In this document: positions 8,814-17,560 of the stretch, piece by piece | How the letters are laid out: every line of letters begins with the position of its first letter | Numbering within the stretch: the stretch's first letter is position 1 | Source: Sulfuricella sp035530375 | Lineage (GTDB): Bacteria > Pseudomonadota > Gammaproteobacteria > Burkholderiales > Sulfuricellaceae | Length of the DNA stretch: 61,012 nucleotides | Assembly (NCBI GenBank): GCA_035530375.1 | Contig: DATKUY010000004.1 | Location: 1 to 61,012, forward strand | Direction: 5' to 3' | Notes under the pieces: model-generated | What the model was told of the DNA's origin: nothing | Databases searched by the model: none | Seen by the model: only the letters and a program-made list of their open reading frames with translations | Translations under genes and position numbers: made by a program

Positions 8814-9242
8814 TTAGCCGGCCTTTTTCCCGATATCGTGGGATTTGATTTCGTAGCCCCGGTCACGGTAGAAGCGGAAGCGTTCACGTGCCGCGATGCG
8901 GTCGTTTTCTTCCTGGCTGACGATCTCGATCAGCCGGTGGAAACGGCTGAAGAACAGGGGCTGCTCGTTGCACAGGCTGAGCAGGATGTCGTCGTGTGCC
9001 AGTGGTTCGGCGAGATGGTCGACGATTACCGGAGTGACCGGAGAAAGTTTGTCCGAAGTCCGGCAATGGGGAATGAAGCTGAGGGCGGGCGTGCTCCACA
9101 GCAGCTTGAGCATTTGTTCCGTGGTTTTGGCGTCGGGCGTATAAACCATGATGCGCCGCCCCTGCTCCAATGCCTTGGCGCAGAGCCGGCAAGCGGTCTG
9201 GTATTTATCGGCAGCGTGCGTGTAGAAATCGATTTGGGTCAT
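8814..9242 (-). CDS. holC: DNA polymerase III chi subunit HolC
   Basis: 142-aa clamp-loader accessory subunit that bridges SSB and the polymerase III holoenzyme. MTQIDFYTHAADKYQTACRL, the KALEQGRRIMVYTPD core and RFRFYRDRGYEIKSHDI at the C terminus are characteristic. It lies downstream of pepA on the same strand, the classic pepA-holC pairing. Confidence 0.93.
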   Translation of the reverse strand: MTQIDFYTHAADKYQTACRLCAKALEQGRRIMVYTPDAKTTEQMLKLLWSTPALSFIPHCRTSDKLSPVTPVIVDHLAEPLAHDDILLSLCNEQPLFFSRFHRLIEIVSQEENDRIAARERFRFYRDRGYEIKSHDIGKKAG

Positions 9243-9293
9243 ATTTGTAAGGTGGGTCAGGCCGCCAAGCCATAACCCACCAATTGTACCGCG

Positions 9294-10787
9294 CTAATCC
9301 GCCTTACATTTTTCAATCAGGAAATGTACCAGCAGCGGTACCGGCCTTCCGGTCGAGCCTTTTTCCTTGCCGGACTTCCATGCAGTGCCGGCGATGTCCA
9401 GATGCGCCCAGTCGTATTTTTTGGCGAAACGCGACAGGAAGCAGGCGGCGGTAATCGTGCCGGCCTGGCGGCCGCCGATGTTGGCCATGTCGGCGAAATT
9501 GCTTTTCAGCTGCTCCTGATATTCATCCCACAGTGGCAGTTGCCATGCCCGGTCGCCGGTGTACTCACCGGCATGCAACAGCTCGCGGGCGAGAGCGTCG
9601 TGGTTGCTGAGCAGGCCGGAGGCCTGACCGCCCAGGGCGATGACGCAGGCGCCGGTGAGAGTGGCGATGTCCACTACCGCTTCCGGATCGAAACGTTCGG
9701 CGTAGGTGAGTGCGTCGCACAGGATCAGGCGGCCTTCGGCATCGGTATTGAGGATCTCGATGGTCTGCCCGGACATGCTGGTGACGATGTCGCCGGGTTT
9801 GCTGGCATTGCCGTCCGGCAGGTTTTCGGTTGCCGGAATGATGCCCACCAGATTGATCGGCAGCTTGAGCTGCGCCACCGCCTGGAAAGCGCCGAGCACA
9901 CTGGCGGCGCCGCACATGTCGTACTTCATTTCGTCCATCTCGGCGCCGGGCTTGAGGGAGATGCCGCCGGAATCGAAGGTGATGCCCTTGCCGACCAGAA
10001 CCAGCGGCTTCTGTTTTTTGTTGCTGCCCTGGTATTGCAGCACGATCAGCTTGGCTGGCTGGCGGCTGCCGCGCGCCACCGAAAGCAGCGAGCCCATTTT
10101 GAGGGCTTCCATGTCCTTCTGCTCCAGCACTTCGAACTTGAGTTTGTGGGTTTTGGCCAGTTCCTGCGCCTGCTGGGCAAGGTAGGCCGGGGTGCAGATG
10201 TTGCCGGGCAGGTTGCCGAGATCCTTGGCGAGATTCATGCCCCCGGCGATTGCCTGCCCCCGTGCGGCTGCTTCTTCGCCGGCGGCGAGTTCGTTGCGGC
10301 GCGGCACGTTGAGGACGATCCGGCGCAGCGGACGTCGCGCTTCTTCCTGCTTGCTTTTCAGGCGATCGAAGCGGTAAACGGTTTCCATCGCCACCAATAC
10401 CGCCTGTTCGACTTTCCACGCCGTGTCGCGGCGTCTGACCGGGAGTTCGGCGAGGAAAACCGATGCCTCGAGCGAACCGGTCTCGTTCAGGGTTTTGATC
10501 GCGGCGCGCACCGCATCGCGGTATTCCTTGTCCCTGAATTCGCGCTCCTTGCCCAGCCCCACCAGCAATACCCGCTCGCACAGGGTGTTGGGGACATTAT
10601 GCAGCAGCAGGGTAGTGCCGGACCTTCCATCCATGTCGCCGCGGCGGATAATGTCGCTCAGGGCGTGGCTGGAAATCTGGTCAATCAATTCGCCAGCCAG
10701 AGAAAGTTTGCGCGGTTCGAATACGCCGATCACGATGCAGGCAGTACGCTGTTTTTCCGGGCTACCGCTTTTTATGCTAAATTCCAA
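9294..10787 (-). CDS. pepA: Cytosol aminopeptidase PepA
   Basis: 497-aa M17 leucyl aminopeptidase. Metal-binding and catalytic segments VGKGITFDSGG (265-275) and the family signature NTDAEGRL (347-354) are intact. In E. coli PepA also binds DNA in Xer recombination and carAB control; whether that applies here is unknown. It is divergent from lptF across 107 bases. Confidence 0.96.
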   Translation of the reverse strand: MEFSIKSGSPEKQRTACIVIGVFEPRKLSLAGELIDQISSHALSDIIRRGDMDGRSGTTLLLHNVPNTLCERVLLVGLGKEREFRDKEYRDAVRAAIKTLNETGSLEASVFLAELPVRRRDTAWKVEQAVLVAMETVYRFDRLKSKQEEARRPLRRIVLNVPRRNELAAGEEAAARGQAIAGGMNLAKDLGNLPGNICTPAYLAQQAQELAKTHKLKFEVLEQKDMEALKMGSLLSVARGSRQPAKLIVLQYQGSNKKQKPLVLVGKGITFDSGGISLKPGAEMDEMKYDMCGAASVLGAFQAVAQLKLPINLVGIIPATENLPDGNASKPGDIVTSMSGQTIEILNTDAEGRLILCDALTYAERFDPEAVVDIATLTGACVIALGGQASGLLSNHDALARELLHAGEYTGDRAWQLPLWDEYQEQLKSNFADMANIGGRQAGTITAACFLSRFAKKYDWAHLDIAGTAWKSGKEKGSTGRPVPLLVHFLIEKCKAD

Positions 10788-10894
10788 CTTTTACTCCTTA
10801 TTTGCTTGATTCTCGTGTGCCGAGTTTTCTTCATGAAATTTGATTTCCGGCAATTATCGGCAGACTGCTGCTTAAAAGTCAAAGAAAACCTAGA

Positions 10895-12013
10895 ATGCTG
10901 ATTTTTCGCCGAGCCCTGCTGCGCGAGATGGCCAGCAACGCATTGCTGGTTTTCTCGGTGTTGCTGATGATTACCCTGACCACGATGCTGATCCGCCTTC
11001 TTGGGCAGGCGGCCAGCGGTGCTCTGGCTAATGAAGCGGTGGCCGCCTTTCTCGGTTTCAGTATTATTGGTTATTTGCCGGTGTTGCTGTCCCTGACGGT
11101 GTTTATCGCCGTTTTGATGACGTTGACCCGCTGCTACCGCGATAGCGAAATGGTGGTCTGGTTTACCGCCGGGCTGAGCGTTATGGCATGGGTGCGTCCG
11201 GTGGTCGCATTTGCGGTGCCGGCGGTATTTGCCATCGCGGTTTTGAGTATGGCCATTTCTCCATGGGCGCTGAGAAAAAGCGATGAGTACCGGCAGCAGA
11301 TGGACAGCCGCGATGACATGTCCTCGGTGGCGCCCGGCGTGTTCAAGGAATCCAAGCTTGCTGAACGGGTCTATTTCGTGGAAAGCTTCGCCGATGTGGG
11401 AAGCACGGTAAGCAATATTTTCATGCGATCGATTCAGCACCAGAAACTGGGCATCCTGGTGGCGCGGCACGGTTACCAGACGGTTTCCCCGAATGGAGAT
11501 CGTTACCTGGTGCTGCTCAATGGCCGGCGTTATGAGGGTACGCCGGGCAGGCCGGATTACAAGATCATGACCTTCGAGCGCTACGCCATCCGGATCTACG
11601 CTTTTGAGGCAAGCCTGAGTGCGCTGACCCAGAAATCCCTACCTACGCTGATGTTGCTGCAAGACCGCTCGCCCGCCAATATGGGTGAACTGCTGTGGCG
11701 CGTGGGGCTGCCGCTCAGTGCTTTTGTGCTGGCCTTGATGGCAATCCCGTTGAGCTTCGTCAACCCGCGTGCAGGACGTTCGCTCAATCTGATTCTGGCG
11801 GTGCTGCTGTATATGATTTACAGCAATTTCATCAGTATCAGCCAGGCATGGGTGGCGCAGGATAAATTCCCCCCATATATCGGGATGTGGCTGGTGCACG
11901 GCGTGATGGCGGCAGTTTTGCTGTTCCTGTTTTACCGCCGCCTCGTGCTGACTCCGTTCTATCGGTACTGGCTCAGGCGCGGGGTTTTGGGGCGACGAGA
12001 GAAGTACGCATGA
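10895..12013 (+). CDS. lptF: LPS export ABC transporter permease LptF
   Basis: 372-aa YjgP/YjgQ-family inner-membrane permease of the LptB2FGC complex that extracts LPS from the inner membrane. Three N-terminal membrane helices (from about residue 15) flank a periplasmic beta-jellyroll-like region (about 125-260) and three C-terminal helices. The start MLIFRRALLREMASN is typical. It overlaps lptG by 4 bases. Confidence 0.95.
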   Translation: MLIFRRALLREMASNALLVFSVLLMITLTTMLIRLLGQAASGALANEAVAAFLGFSIIGYLPVLLSLTVFIAVLMTLTRCYRDSEMVVWFTAGLSVMAWVRPVVAFAVPAVFAIAVLSMAISPWALRKSDEYRQQMDSRDDMSSVAPGVFKESKLAERVYFVESFADVGSTVSNIFMRSIQHQKLGILVARHGYQTVSPNGDRYLVLLNGRRYEGTPGRPDYKIMTFERYAIRIYAFEASLSALTQKSLPTLMLLQDRSPANMGELLWRVGLPLSAFVLALMAIPLSFVNPRAGRSLNLILAVLLYMIYSNFISISQAWVAQDKFPPYIGMWLVHGVMAAVLLFLFYRRLVLTPFYRYWLRRGVLGRREKYA

Positions 12014-13083
12014 AAATCCTCAATCGCTACTTGGCGCATGAAATGTATTCGGCCACGCTGCTGGTGTTTTCGGCATTGCTCATGCTGTTTGCCTTTTTTG
12101 ACCTGATTCATGAGCTGGGCGATCTGGGCAAGGGCAATTACCGGTTGATGAACATTCTGGGGTACGTGTTTCTTTCCCTGCCGGGCCATATCTATGAACT
12201 GTTTCCGATTGCGGCCTTGATCGGCACCCTGTTCGCCTTGGCGCAGTTAACCGCCCATTCCGAGTTTACTGTGATGCGTGTGTCGGGTCTGTCCTCGCCG
12301 CGTATCGCATGGTCGCTGGCGAAGGCCGGGCTGCTGTTCGTGGTGCTGACTTTCATTTTCGGCGAATTCATTGCTCCGCCCAGCGAGCGGGCGGCTCAGC
12401 AGTTGCGGCTGAAAGCAACCAGTTCGGTGGTGGCGCAGGAATTCCGTTCCGGGTTGTGGGTGAAGGATGCGGGGAATTTCGTCAATATCGAGGAAGTGTT
12501 GCCGGACGCCACCATGCAGGGTGTGAATATCTATGAATTCGACCCCGATTTCCGCCTGCGCACCATCAGCTATGCCAAGCGCGGCGAGCATGTGGCCGAG
12601 AACCGCTGGCGTCTGACGGACGTGGCGCAGACTCGTTTCGAGCCGGGCAGAGTGCTAGTCAGCACGCTACCCCAAGCCAACTGGTTTTCGGTGTTGACCC
12701 CGGATATTCTCAATGTGCTGCTGGTCGTGCCGGAGCAGATGTCTGCCTGGAATCTTTATTTTTATGTCGAACATCTGCGCGAGAACAAGCAGAAAACCAC
12801 GCGCTACGAGATCGCCTTGTGGTCGAAGTTGGCCTATCCTTTTGCTGCCCTGGTGATGGTCATGCTGGCGCTGCCTTTTGCCTATTATCAAGGGCGTTCT
12901 GGCGGCGTGAGTGCAAAAATATTCGCTGGTATCATGCTGGGTCTGGTTTTCCATCTGCTGAACCGGTTGTTTGCGCATCTCGGGCTGCTAAGCGACTGGC
13001 CGCCGATGTTCAGCGCCACTTTCCCGATGTTGTTCTTCCTTGGCGCGGCGATGGTGATGATGTGGTGGGTGGAGAGAAGGTAG
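12010..13083 (+). CDS. lptG: LPS export ABC transporter permease LptG
   Basis: 357-aa partner of LptF with the same six-helix plus periplasmic-domain architecture; MKILNRYLAHEMYSATLLVF is a typical LptG start. The ATG at 12010 overlaps the lptF stop (ATGA), favouring it over an in-frame GTG at 11887 that would lie deep within lptF. Confidence 0.95.
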   Translation: MKILNRYLAHEMYSATLLVFSALLMLFAFFDLIHELGDLGKGNYRLMNILGYVFLSLPGHIYELFPIAALIGTLFALAQLTAHSEFTVMRVSGLSSPRIAWSLAKAGLLFVVLTFIFGEFIAPPSERAAQQLRLKATSSVVAQEFRSGLWVKDAGNFVNIEEVLPDATMQGVNIYEFDPDFRLRTISYAKRGEHVAENRWRLTDVAQTRFEPGRVLVSTLPQANWFSVLTPDILNVLLVVPEQMSAWNLYFYVEHLRENKQKTTRYEIALWSKLAYPFAALVMVMLALPFAYYQGRSGGVSAKIFAGIMLGLVFHLLNRLFAHLGLLSDWPPMFSATFPMLFFLGAAMVMMWWVERR

Positions 13084-13109
13084 CTTTGAGTGCCGGGTTC
13101 GTGGAACGG

Positions 13110-13544
13110 CTACGTGATAATTTTTGACTTGGTACTCAGCACTATTTTTGTTCCCGCCATGCGGTCGTGCCAGAACCGGCGCTCGCGGTCGAACAGTGCC
13201 CACAGGATGCCGAAACCGAGCGGGATGCCAATCAGGGCATAAGCAAAACGCAGGCACGCCTGTTTCAGTCGGATCGGTTGATTGTCTGCACTCACCAGGC
13301 GCAGGCTCCATGTTTTCATGGGCAGGGTCTGTCCGCCGTGTAGCCAGTAGCCGATAAAGTAGGCTGCCGTCACCAGCAGCAGGTAAAGCTGGAAAAAATA
13401 TCGAAGAAGTGGCGGCAGCGGGGGGCGGAAAGCGGCGGTAAAGATGGCGCCCGCAATGAACAGCACTGCTGCCAGCAGCAACACGTCGTAGAACATGCTG
13501 GCAATGCGGCGAAAAATGCCGGGCGTATTGTTGGAGTCTGGCAT
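13110..13544 (-). CDS. RDD family membrane protein
   Basis: 144 aa from ATG 13544 (MPDSNNTPGIFRRIASMFYD). RDD-family features are the Arg in FRRIASMFYD, and two Asp/Asn-rich motifs, with three predicted membrane helices (about 20-42, 55-78, 105-125). Function of small RDD proteins is mostly unknown; some are Na+/H+ antiporters. It closes the minus-strand sigma-DUF3619-DUF3106-RDD block. Confidence 0.85.
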   Translation of the reverse strand: MPDSNNTPGIFRRIASMFYDVLLLAAVLFIAGAIFTAAFRPPLPPLLRYFFQLYLLLVTAAYFIGYWLHGGQTLPMKTWSLRLVSADNQPIRLKQACLRFAYALIGIPLGFGILWALFDRERRFWHDRMAGTKIVLSTKSKIIT

Positions 13545-13569
13545 CGGATAACCGGCAGGAGTTCGGCGG

Positions 13570-14121
13570 TCAGTCTGCTGCTGGTTTGACAGCTTCCGCG
13601 CTGGGTGTGCTGGGCGGGCTGGCGGCTGGCGCAGGCTCGCTTTTCGGCGCTTCCTGGTCTGGCTTGGGCGGTTCAGGGGCGGCAAGCGGCTTAAGCTTCG
13701 CGGGCGCCATCTTGCGGTGCCGCAGCATTTCTTTTTTCTCCTCGGGGAGTTGCTGGTATTCCTGCCACTTCTTTTGAACCTCACGGCGTTTTTCAGGCGG
13801 TAGCTGCTTCAGTTTTTCGTAATTTTTCCGTGCCTGGGCGCGCTCGGCCGGTGTCAATCTGCTCCAATCCTTCAGGCGGGTCTGGATGCGTTGTTGTTCA
13901 GCCGGCTTCATTTTTGGATAGCGTTTGGCCACACCCAGCAGTCTCTTGCGCTGAATTGCCGACATTTTGTCCCATTCATTGGAAACCGGAGCAAGGATCT
14001 GCTTTTGTTCGGACGAGAGCTCGGCCCACAGGGGTTGCCGGGCTTCCTGCGCCGCGCCTGCCAAGCCATGTGCCAGAAGGCAGAAGGCGAGCGTGATTAC
14101 TGCGACGAGCTTTCTAGCCAT
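13570..14121 (-). CDS. DUF3106 domain secreted protein
   Basis: 183 aa with a signal peptide (cleavage near residues 22-25, GLAGAAQEA). The central part holds repeated charged helical units (LTPAERAQARKNYEKLKQL, LPPEKRREVQKKWQEYQQL) typical of DUF3106, followed by a Pro/Ala/Lys-rich tail. The layout resembles periplasmic helical sensors, but no function is established. It overlaps DUF3619 by 25 bases, suggesting cotranslation with the sigma-factor genes. Confidence 0.85.
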   Translation of the reverse strand: MARKLVAVITLAFCLLAHGLAGAAQEARQPLWAELSSEQKQILAPVSNEWDKMSAIQRKRLLGVAKRYPKMKPAEQQRIQTRLKDWSRLTPAERAQARKNYEKLKQLPPEKRREVQKKWQEYQQLPEEKKEMLRHRKMAPAKLKPLAAPEPPKPDQEAPKSEPAPAASPPSTPSAEAVKPAAD

Positions 14122-14474
14122 ACATCGAATCCATTATCAACAAAAGCGTGAATAGGCAAATCCTGCGCCAGCAGACGGGCATCAATTTCCGATACGTCAT
14201 TCATCTGCTGGGTTGTTTGCCAATAGGTGACGAACATCAGCCCAAATACCAGCACTATCAGCGGTACCCAGACACGGAAAGGCGAATGGGTGCTGTTGTG
14301 GCCTCCGTTGCCAGCGTGAGTCCATACCAGACTGAAGCCATGGCGGGGCTTGGCATGGGCATCCAGGGCGTGTTGACGCGCCGCCTGGAGGCGGTATTGC
14401 AAGCGGCTGTCAAGGTTGACCGTGCCGTGATTGAGGTGCTGTATGATTTTTTTTGCCAGGTCGTGTTCGTTCAT
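14097..14474 (-). CDS. DUF3619 membrane protein (possible anti-sigma-like partner)
   Basis: 125 aa: a cytoplasmic N-terminal helical half (MNEHDLAKKIIQHLNHGT, SRLQYRLQAARQHAL), one membrane helix (about 70-88) and a short periplasmic tail. It follows the sigma factor with a 4-base overlap, the position and topology of an anti-sigma factor; this role is inferred only. Confidence 0.83.
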   Translation of the reverse strand: MNEHDLAKKIIQHLNHGTVNLDSRLQYRLQAARQHALDAHAKPRHGFSLVWTHAGNGGHNSTHSPFRVWVPLIVLVFGLMFVTYWQTTQQMNDVSEIDARLLAQDLPIHAFVDNGFDVWLESSSQ

Positions 14475-15037
14475 GGCTCAACTCCCTTCGACTTCAAGAA
14501 GGCCGCCACAGCGTGGGTAGCCCGAGAGCAATGCGTCTTGACGCTGCCTTCGGAACAACCCATCGCGGCAGCAGTTTCAGAAACATCCAGTTCTTCCCAA
14601 TAACGCAGCAGGAACGCTTCTCGTTGACGAGCCGGCAAATTTTCCAATGCTTGTTCAAGCAATTTAACGAGTTGCGAGCGCTCCAGGGTTTCCGCCGGCC
14701 TGTTGTGTCTATTGGAGTCGTCCGCAACCTCCAAAGTTTCCAGGGGGTCGTATTCTTCTTCCTGATTTGATGAGAAGAGGGACGACAGAGGGGTGGTCCA
14801 CAACGAGCGCACTTTCTGGCGCCGGTAATGGTCGCGGATAGTGTTTTGCAATATGCGCTGGAACAGCATCGGAAATTCCTCGACGGGCTTGTCCGGATAT
14901 TTTTCCGCGAGCTTCATCATGGCGTCCTGCACGATATCCAGCGCAGTATGCTCGTCGCGAACGGCAAAAAGTGCCTGTTTGTAGGCGCGTCGCTCGACTT
15001 CGGCAAGAAACGTTGAAAGTTCCCGGTAGGTGGCCAG
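14471..15037 (-). CDS. RNA polymerase sigma factor, ECF-like sigma-70 family
   Basis: 188 aa with sigma region 2 (AVRDEHTALDIVQDAMMKLAEKY, LFQRILQNTIRDHYRRQKVRS) and region 4 (LPARQREAFLLRYWEELDVSETAAAMGCSEGSVKTHCSRA). A non-standard CTG at 15037 is preferred: it gives LATYRELSTFLAEVERRAYKQ, where sigma homology begins, and has AGGAA 8 bases upstream. The only in-frame ATG (15178) adds 47 unrelated residues including FFFF from a T run. DUF3619, DUF3106 and RDD genes follow as one operon; ilvB is divergent. Confidence 0.88.
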   Translation of the reverse strand: MATYRELSTFLAEVERRAYKQALFAVRDEHTALDIVQDAMMKLAEKYPDKPVEEFPMLFQRILQNTIRDHYRRQKVRSLWTTPLSSLFSSNQEEEYDPLETLEVADDSNRHNRPAETLERSQLVKLLEQALENLPARQREAFLLRYWEELDVSETAAAMGCSEGSVKTHCSRATHAVAAFLKSKGVEP

Positions 15038-15112
15038 TTGAAAGGTTCCTGAATGGCGTAATTTGTCACATCTTAAACAAATAAAGAAAAAAAAGCAGGG
15101 ATTTCTGCAAGT

Positions 15113-15140
15113 TTGAACTTGGTGGCTCGGCTGCTTTAAT
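15113..15140 (+). promoter_or_regulatory. Candidate sigma-70 promoter of ilvBHC
   Basis: TTGAAC (15113-15118), 16-base spacer, TTTAAT (15135-15140), about 100 bases upstream of ilvB. Matches are 4/6 and 5/6 to consensus. It lies within the region any long reading of the divergent sigma gene would cover. Confidence 0.4.
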
Positions 15141-15211
15141 GGCAAAATGCCAGACTTGACCCGGTTGGCAGCAACCATTAGTGTTCCAGTGTTTCCCCCG
15201 AATGATTGTTT

Positions 15212-15245
15212 GATTAAGGCTGTTATTTAAGATTAAGGCTGTTAT
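15212..15245 (+). repeat. Perfect 15-bp direct repeat spanning the ilvB ribosome-binding site
   Basis: GATTAAGGCTGTTAT occurs at 15212-15226 and 15231-15245 (19-base period). The second copy supplies the TAAGG at 15234-15238 that precedes the ilvB ATG by 7 bases, so the binding site has been duplicated. Confidence 0.9.
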
Positions 15246-16949
15246 ATGGAATTGACGGGCGCAGAGATCGTCGTGCGCTGTTTGGCGGAAGAGGGGGTGG
15301 AGTTCGTTTTCGGCTACCCTGGCGGCGCAGTGCTGAACATCTACGACGAAGTTTTCAAGCAGGACAAGTTCAAGCATGTCCTGGTCAGGCACGAGCAGGC
15401 GGCGGTGCATGCTGCCGATGGCTATGCCCGCGCGACCGGTCGGACGGGCGTGGCGCTGGTGACTTCCGGTCCGGGCGCGACCAACGCCGTGACCGGTATC
15501 GCCACCGCCTATATGGACTCGATTCCGCTGGTGGTGATCTCCGGCCAGGTTCCGACGGCGGCGATCGGCATGGATGCCTTTCAGGAAGTGGATATGGTGG
15601 GCATTACCCGCCCCTGTGTGAAGCACAATTTCCTGGTCAAGGATGTCAATGATCTCGCCGAAACCATAAAGAAAGCCTTCTACATTGCTTCCACCGGACG
15701 GCCCGGCCCGGTGGTGGTGGATATTCCCAAGGACGTGACGCAGACCAAGGCCGAATTCGTCTACCCGAAAAAAGTGACGATGCGCTCTTACAACCCGGTG
15801 ATCAAGGGCCATACGGGGCAGATCAAGCGCGCGGTGCAGATGGTTCTGGAGGCCAAGCGGCCGATGATTTATACCGGCGGCGGCGTGGTGCTGAGCAACG
15901 CGGCAGAGGAGCTGACCCGGTTCACGCGCCTGCTGGGTTTTCCCCTCACCAGCACATTGATGGGGCTGGGCGGCTATCCTGCAACCGATCCGTTGTTTAC
16001 CGGCATGCTCGGCATGCACGGCACCTATGAAGCCAATATGGCGATGCAGCATTGCGACGTGCTGGTTGCCATCGGCGCCCGCTTCGACGATCGTGTTATC
16101 GGCAATCCGGAGCATTTCATCCAGGAGGGCCGGCGCATTATCCACATCGACATCGATCCGGCCTCGATCGCCAAGCGCGTCAAGGTGGACGTGCCGATCG
16201 TCGGCAACGTCAAGGACGTGCTGGCGGAGATGATCAAACTGATTCAGTCCAGCAAGGAAAAGCCCGATCCGACGGCTCTCAAGACCTGGTGGACGCAGAT
16301 CGAGTTGTGGCGTTCGCGCGACTGCATGAAATACGACCGCGACAGCAGCCTGATCAAGCCCCAGTATGTGATCGAAAAGATGTATGAGGTGACCAAGGGC
16401 GAGGCTTATGTGACCTCCGACGTGGGCCAGCACCAGATGTGGGCGGCGCAATACTACAAGTTTGACCAGCCGCGTCGCTGGATCAACTCCGGCGGTCTCG
16501 GCACCATGGGCTTCGGCCTGCCGGCGGCGATGGGCGTGCAGTTTGCCCATCCCGATGCGGCGGTGGCCTGCGTGACCGGCGAAGGCAGTATCCAGATGAA
16601 CATTCAGGAGTTGGCCACCTGCAAGCAGTTCAACCTGCCGCTCAAGATCGTCCTGCTCAACAACCGCTACCTCGGTATGGTGCGGCAGTGGCAGGAGTTT
16701 TTTTACGGCAACCGCTATGCCGAATCCTACATGGATGCGCTGCCGGATTTCGTCAAGCTGGCCGAAAGCTACGGTCATGTCGGCATGAGGATCGAAAAGC
16801 CGGAGGATGTCGAGGGTGCGCTGAAGGAGGGCTTCGGCCCGGCGTTGAAGGAGCGTCTGGTGTTCATGAATTTCATCACCGACCAGACCGAGAACGTCTG
16901 TCCCATGATCCCCGCAGGCAAGGGATTGAGCGAAATGATACTGGTATAA
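15246..16949 (+). CDS. ilvB: Acetolactate synthase large subunit
   Basis: 567-aa thiamine-diphosphate enzyme making acetolactate/acetohydroxybutyrate for valine, leucine and isoleucine. FGYPGGAVLNIYD is at residues 22-34, the catalytic Glu50 in VRHEQAAVHAADGYAR, and the ThDP motif VTGEGSIQMNIQELAT near residues 438-453. It begins the ilvB-ilvH-ilvC cluster; ilvH follows after 4 bases. Confidence 0.97.
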   Translation: MELTGAEIVVRCLAEEGVEFVFGYPGGAVLNIYDEVFKQDKFKHVLVRHEQAAVHAADGYARATGRTGVALVTSGPGATNAVTGIATAYMDSIPLVVISGQVPTAAIGMDAFQEVDMVGITRPCVKHNFLVKDVNDLAETIKKAFYIASTGRPGPVVVDIPKDVTQTKAEFVYPKKVTMRSYNPVIKGHTGQIKRAVQMVLEAKRPMIYTGGGVVLSNAAEELTRFTRLLGFPLTSTLMGLGGYPATDPLFTGMLGMHGTYEANMAMQHCDVLVAIGARFDDRVIGNPEHFIQEGRRIIHIDIDPASIAKRVKVDVPIVGNVKDVLAEMIKLIQSSKEKPDPTALKTWWTQIELWRSRDCMKYDRDSSLIKPQYVIEKMYEVTKGEAYVTSDVGQHQMWAAQYYKFDQPRRWINSGGLGTMGFGLPAAMGVQFAHPDAAVACVTGEGSIQMNIQELATCKQFNLPLKIVLLNNRYLGMVRQWQEFFYGNRYAESYMDALPDFVKLAESYGHVGMRIEKPEDVEGALKEGFGPALKERLVFMNFITDQTENVCPMIPAGKGLSEMILV

Positions 16950-16953
16950 GACT

Positions 16954-17445
16954 ATGCGGCATATTATTTCCCTGTTGATGGAAAACGAGGCGGGTGCGTT
17001 GTCCCGCGTGGCCGGGTTGTTTTCGGCGCGCGGCTACAATATCGAATCGCTGACCGTGGCGCCGACCGAGGACGAAAGCCTGTCGCGCATGACCATTGTC
17101 ACCCGTGGCTCGGACGACGTGATCGAACAGATCACCAAGCAGCTCAACAAGCTGATCGACGTGGTCAAGGTGGTGGATCTGTCCGAGGCCGGTCATATCG
17201 AGCGCGAGCTGATGCTGGTGAAAGTGCGTGCCGATGGCGAATTGCGCGAAGAAATGAAGCGCATGTCGGACATTTTCCGTGGCCGTATCGTGGATGTCAC
17301 CGAAAAAACCTACATCATCGAACTGACCGGTTCGGGCCACAAGCTGGACGCCTTCCTCGATGCGCTGGACAAGGGCGCCATCCTGGAAACGGCGCGCACC
17401 GGTGCATCCGGAATCGGACGTGGTGATAGAATACTGAAAGTTTGA
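16954..17445 (+). CDS. ilvH: Acetolactate synthase small (regulatory) subunit
   Basis: 163 aa. An N-terminal ACT domain (MRHIISLLMENEAGALSRVAGLFSARGYNIESL) and a C-terminal ALS_ss domain are both complete. This subunit activates IlvB and confers valine feedback inhibition. Only 4 bases separate it from ilvB. Confidence 0.96.
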   Translation: MRHIISLLMENEAGALSRVAGLFSARGYNIESLTVAPTEDESLSRMTIVTRGSDDVIEQITKQLNKLIDVVKVVDLSEAGHIERELMLVKVRADGELREEMKRMSDIFRGRIVDVTEKTYIIELTGSGHKLDAFLDALDKGAILETARTGASGIGRGDRILKV

Positions 17446-17462
17446 ATTTTAGTTTGAACCGT

Positions 17463-17517
17463 GGAGGCGCAGAGCCGAGAGAGAATCAACAGTTTTCCTC
17501 GGCGCTTCTGCGCCTCC
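17463..17517. repeat. Imperfect inverted repeat, family B (ilvH-ilvC gap)
   Basis: GGAGGCGCAGAGCCGAG (17463-17479) faces CTCGGCGCTTCTGCGCCTCC (17498-17517) around an AT-rich loop; the arms pair fully except for a 3-base bulge. Further CGCGTCTCCGCAG follows. The motif type (GGCGCAGAG / CTCTGCG) recurs as dispersed palindromes in many bacteria. Confidence 0.75.
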
Positions 17518-17560
17518 GCGTCTCCGCAGTTATTTATATTTATTTCAAGGAAACGAAAAC

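Noticed and set aside
9324..10901. 525-codon frame antisense to pepA
   Set aside because: Complement of a well-conserved peptidase; no start context or domains.
15066..16778. 570-codon frame antisense to ilvB
   Set aside because: Same cause: absence of stops opposite a GC-biased conserved gene; no recognisable protein.
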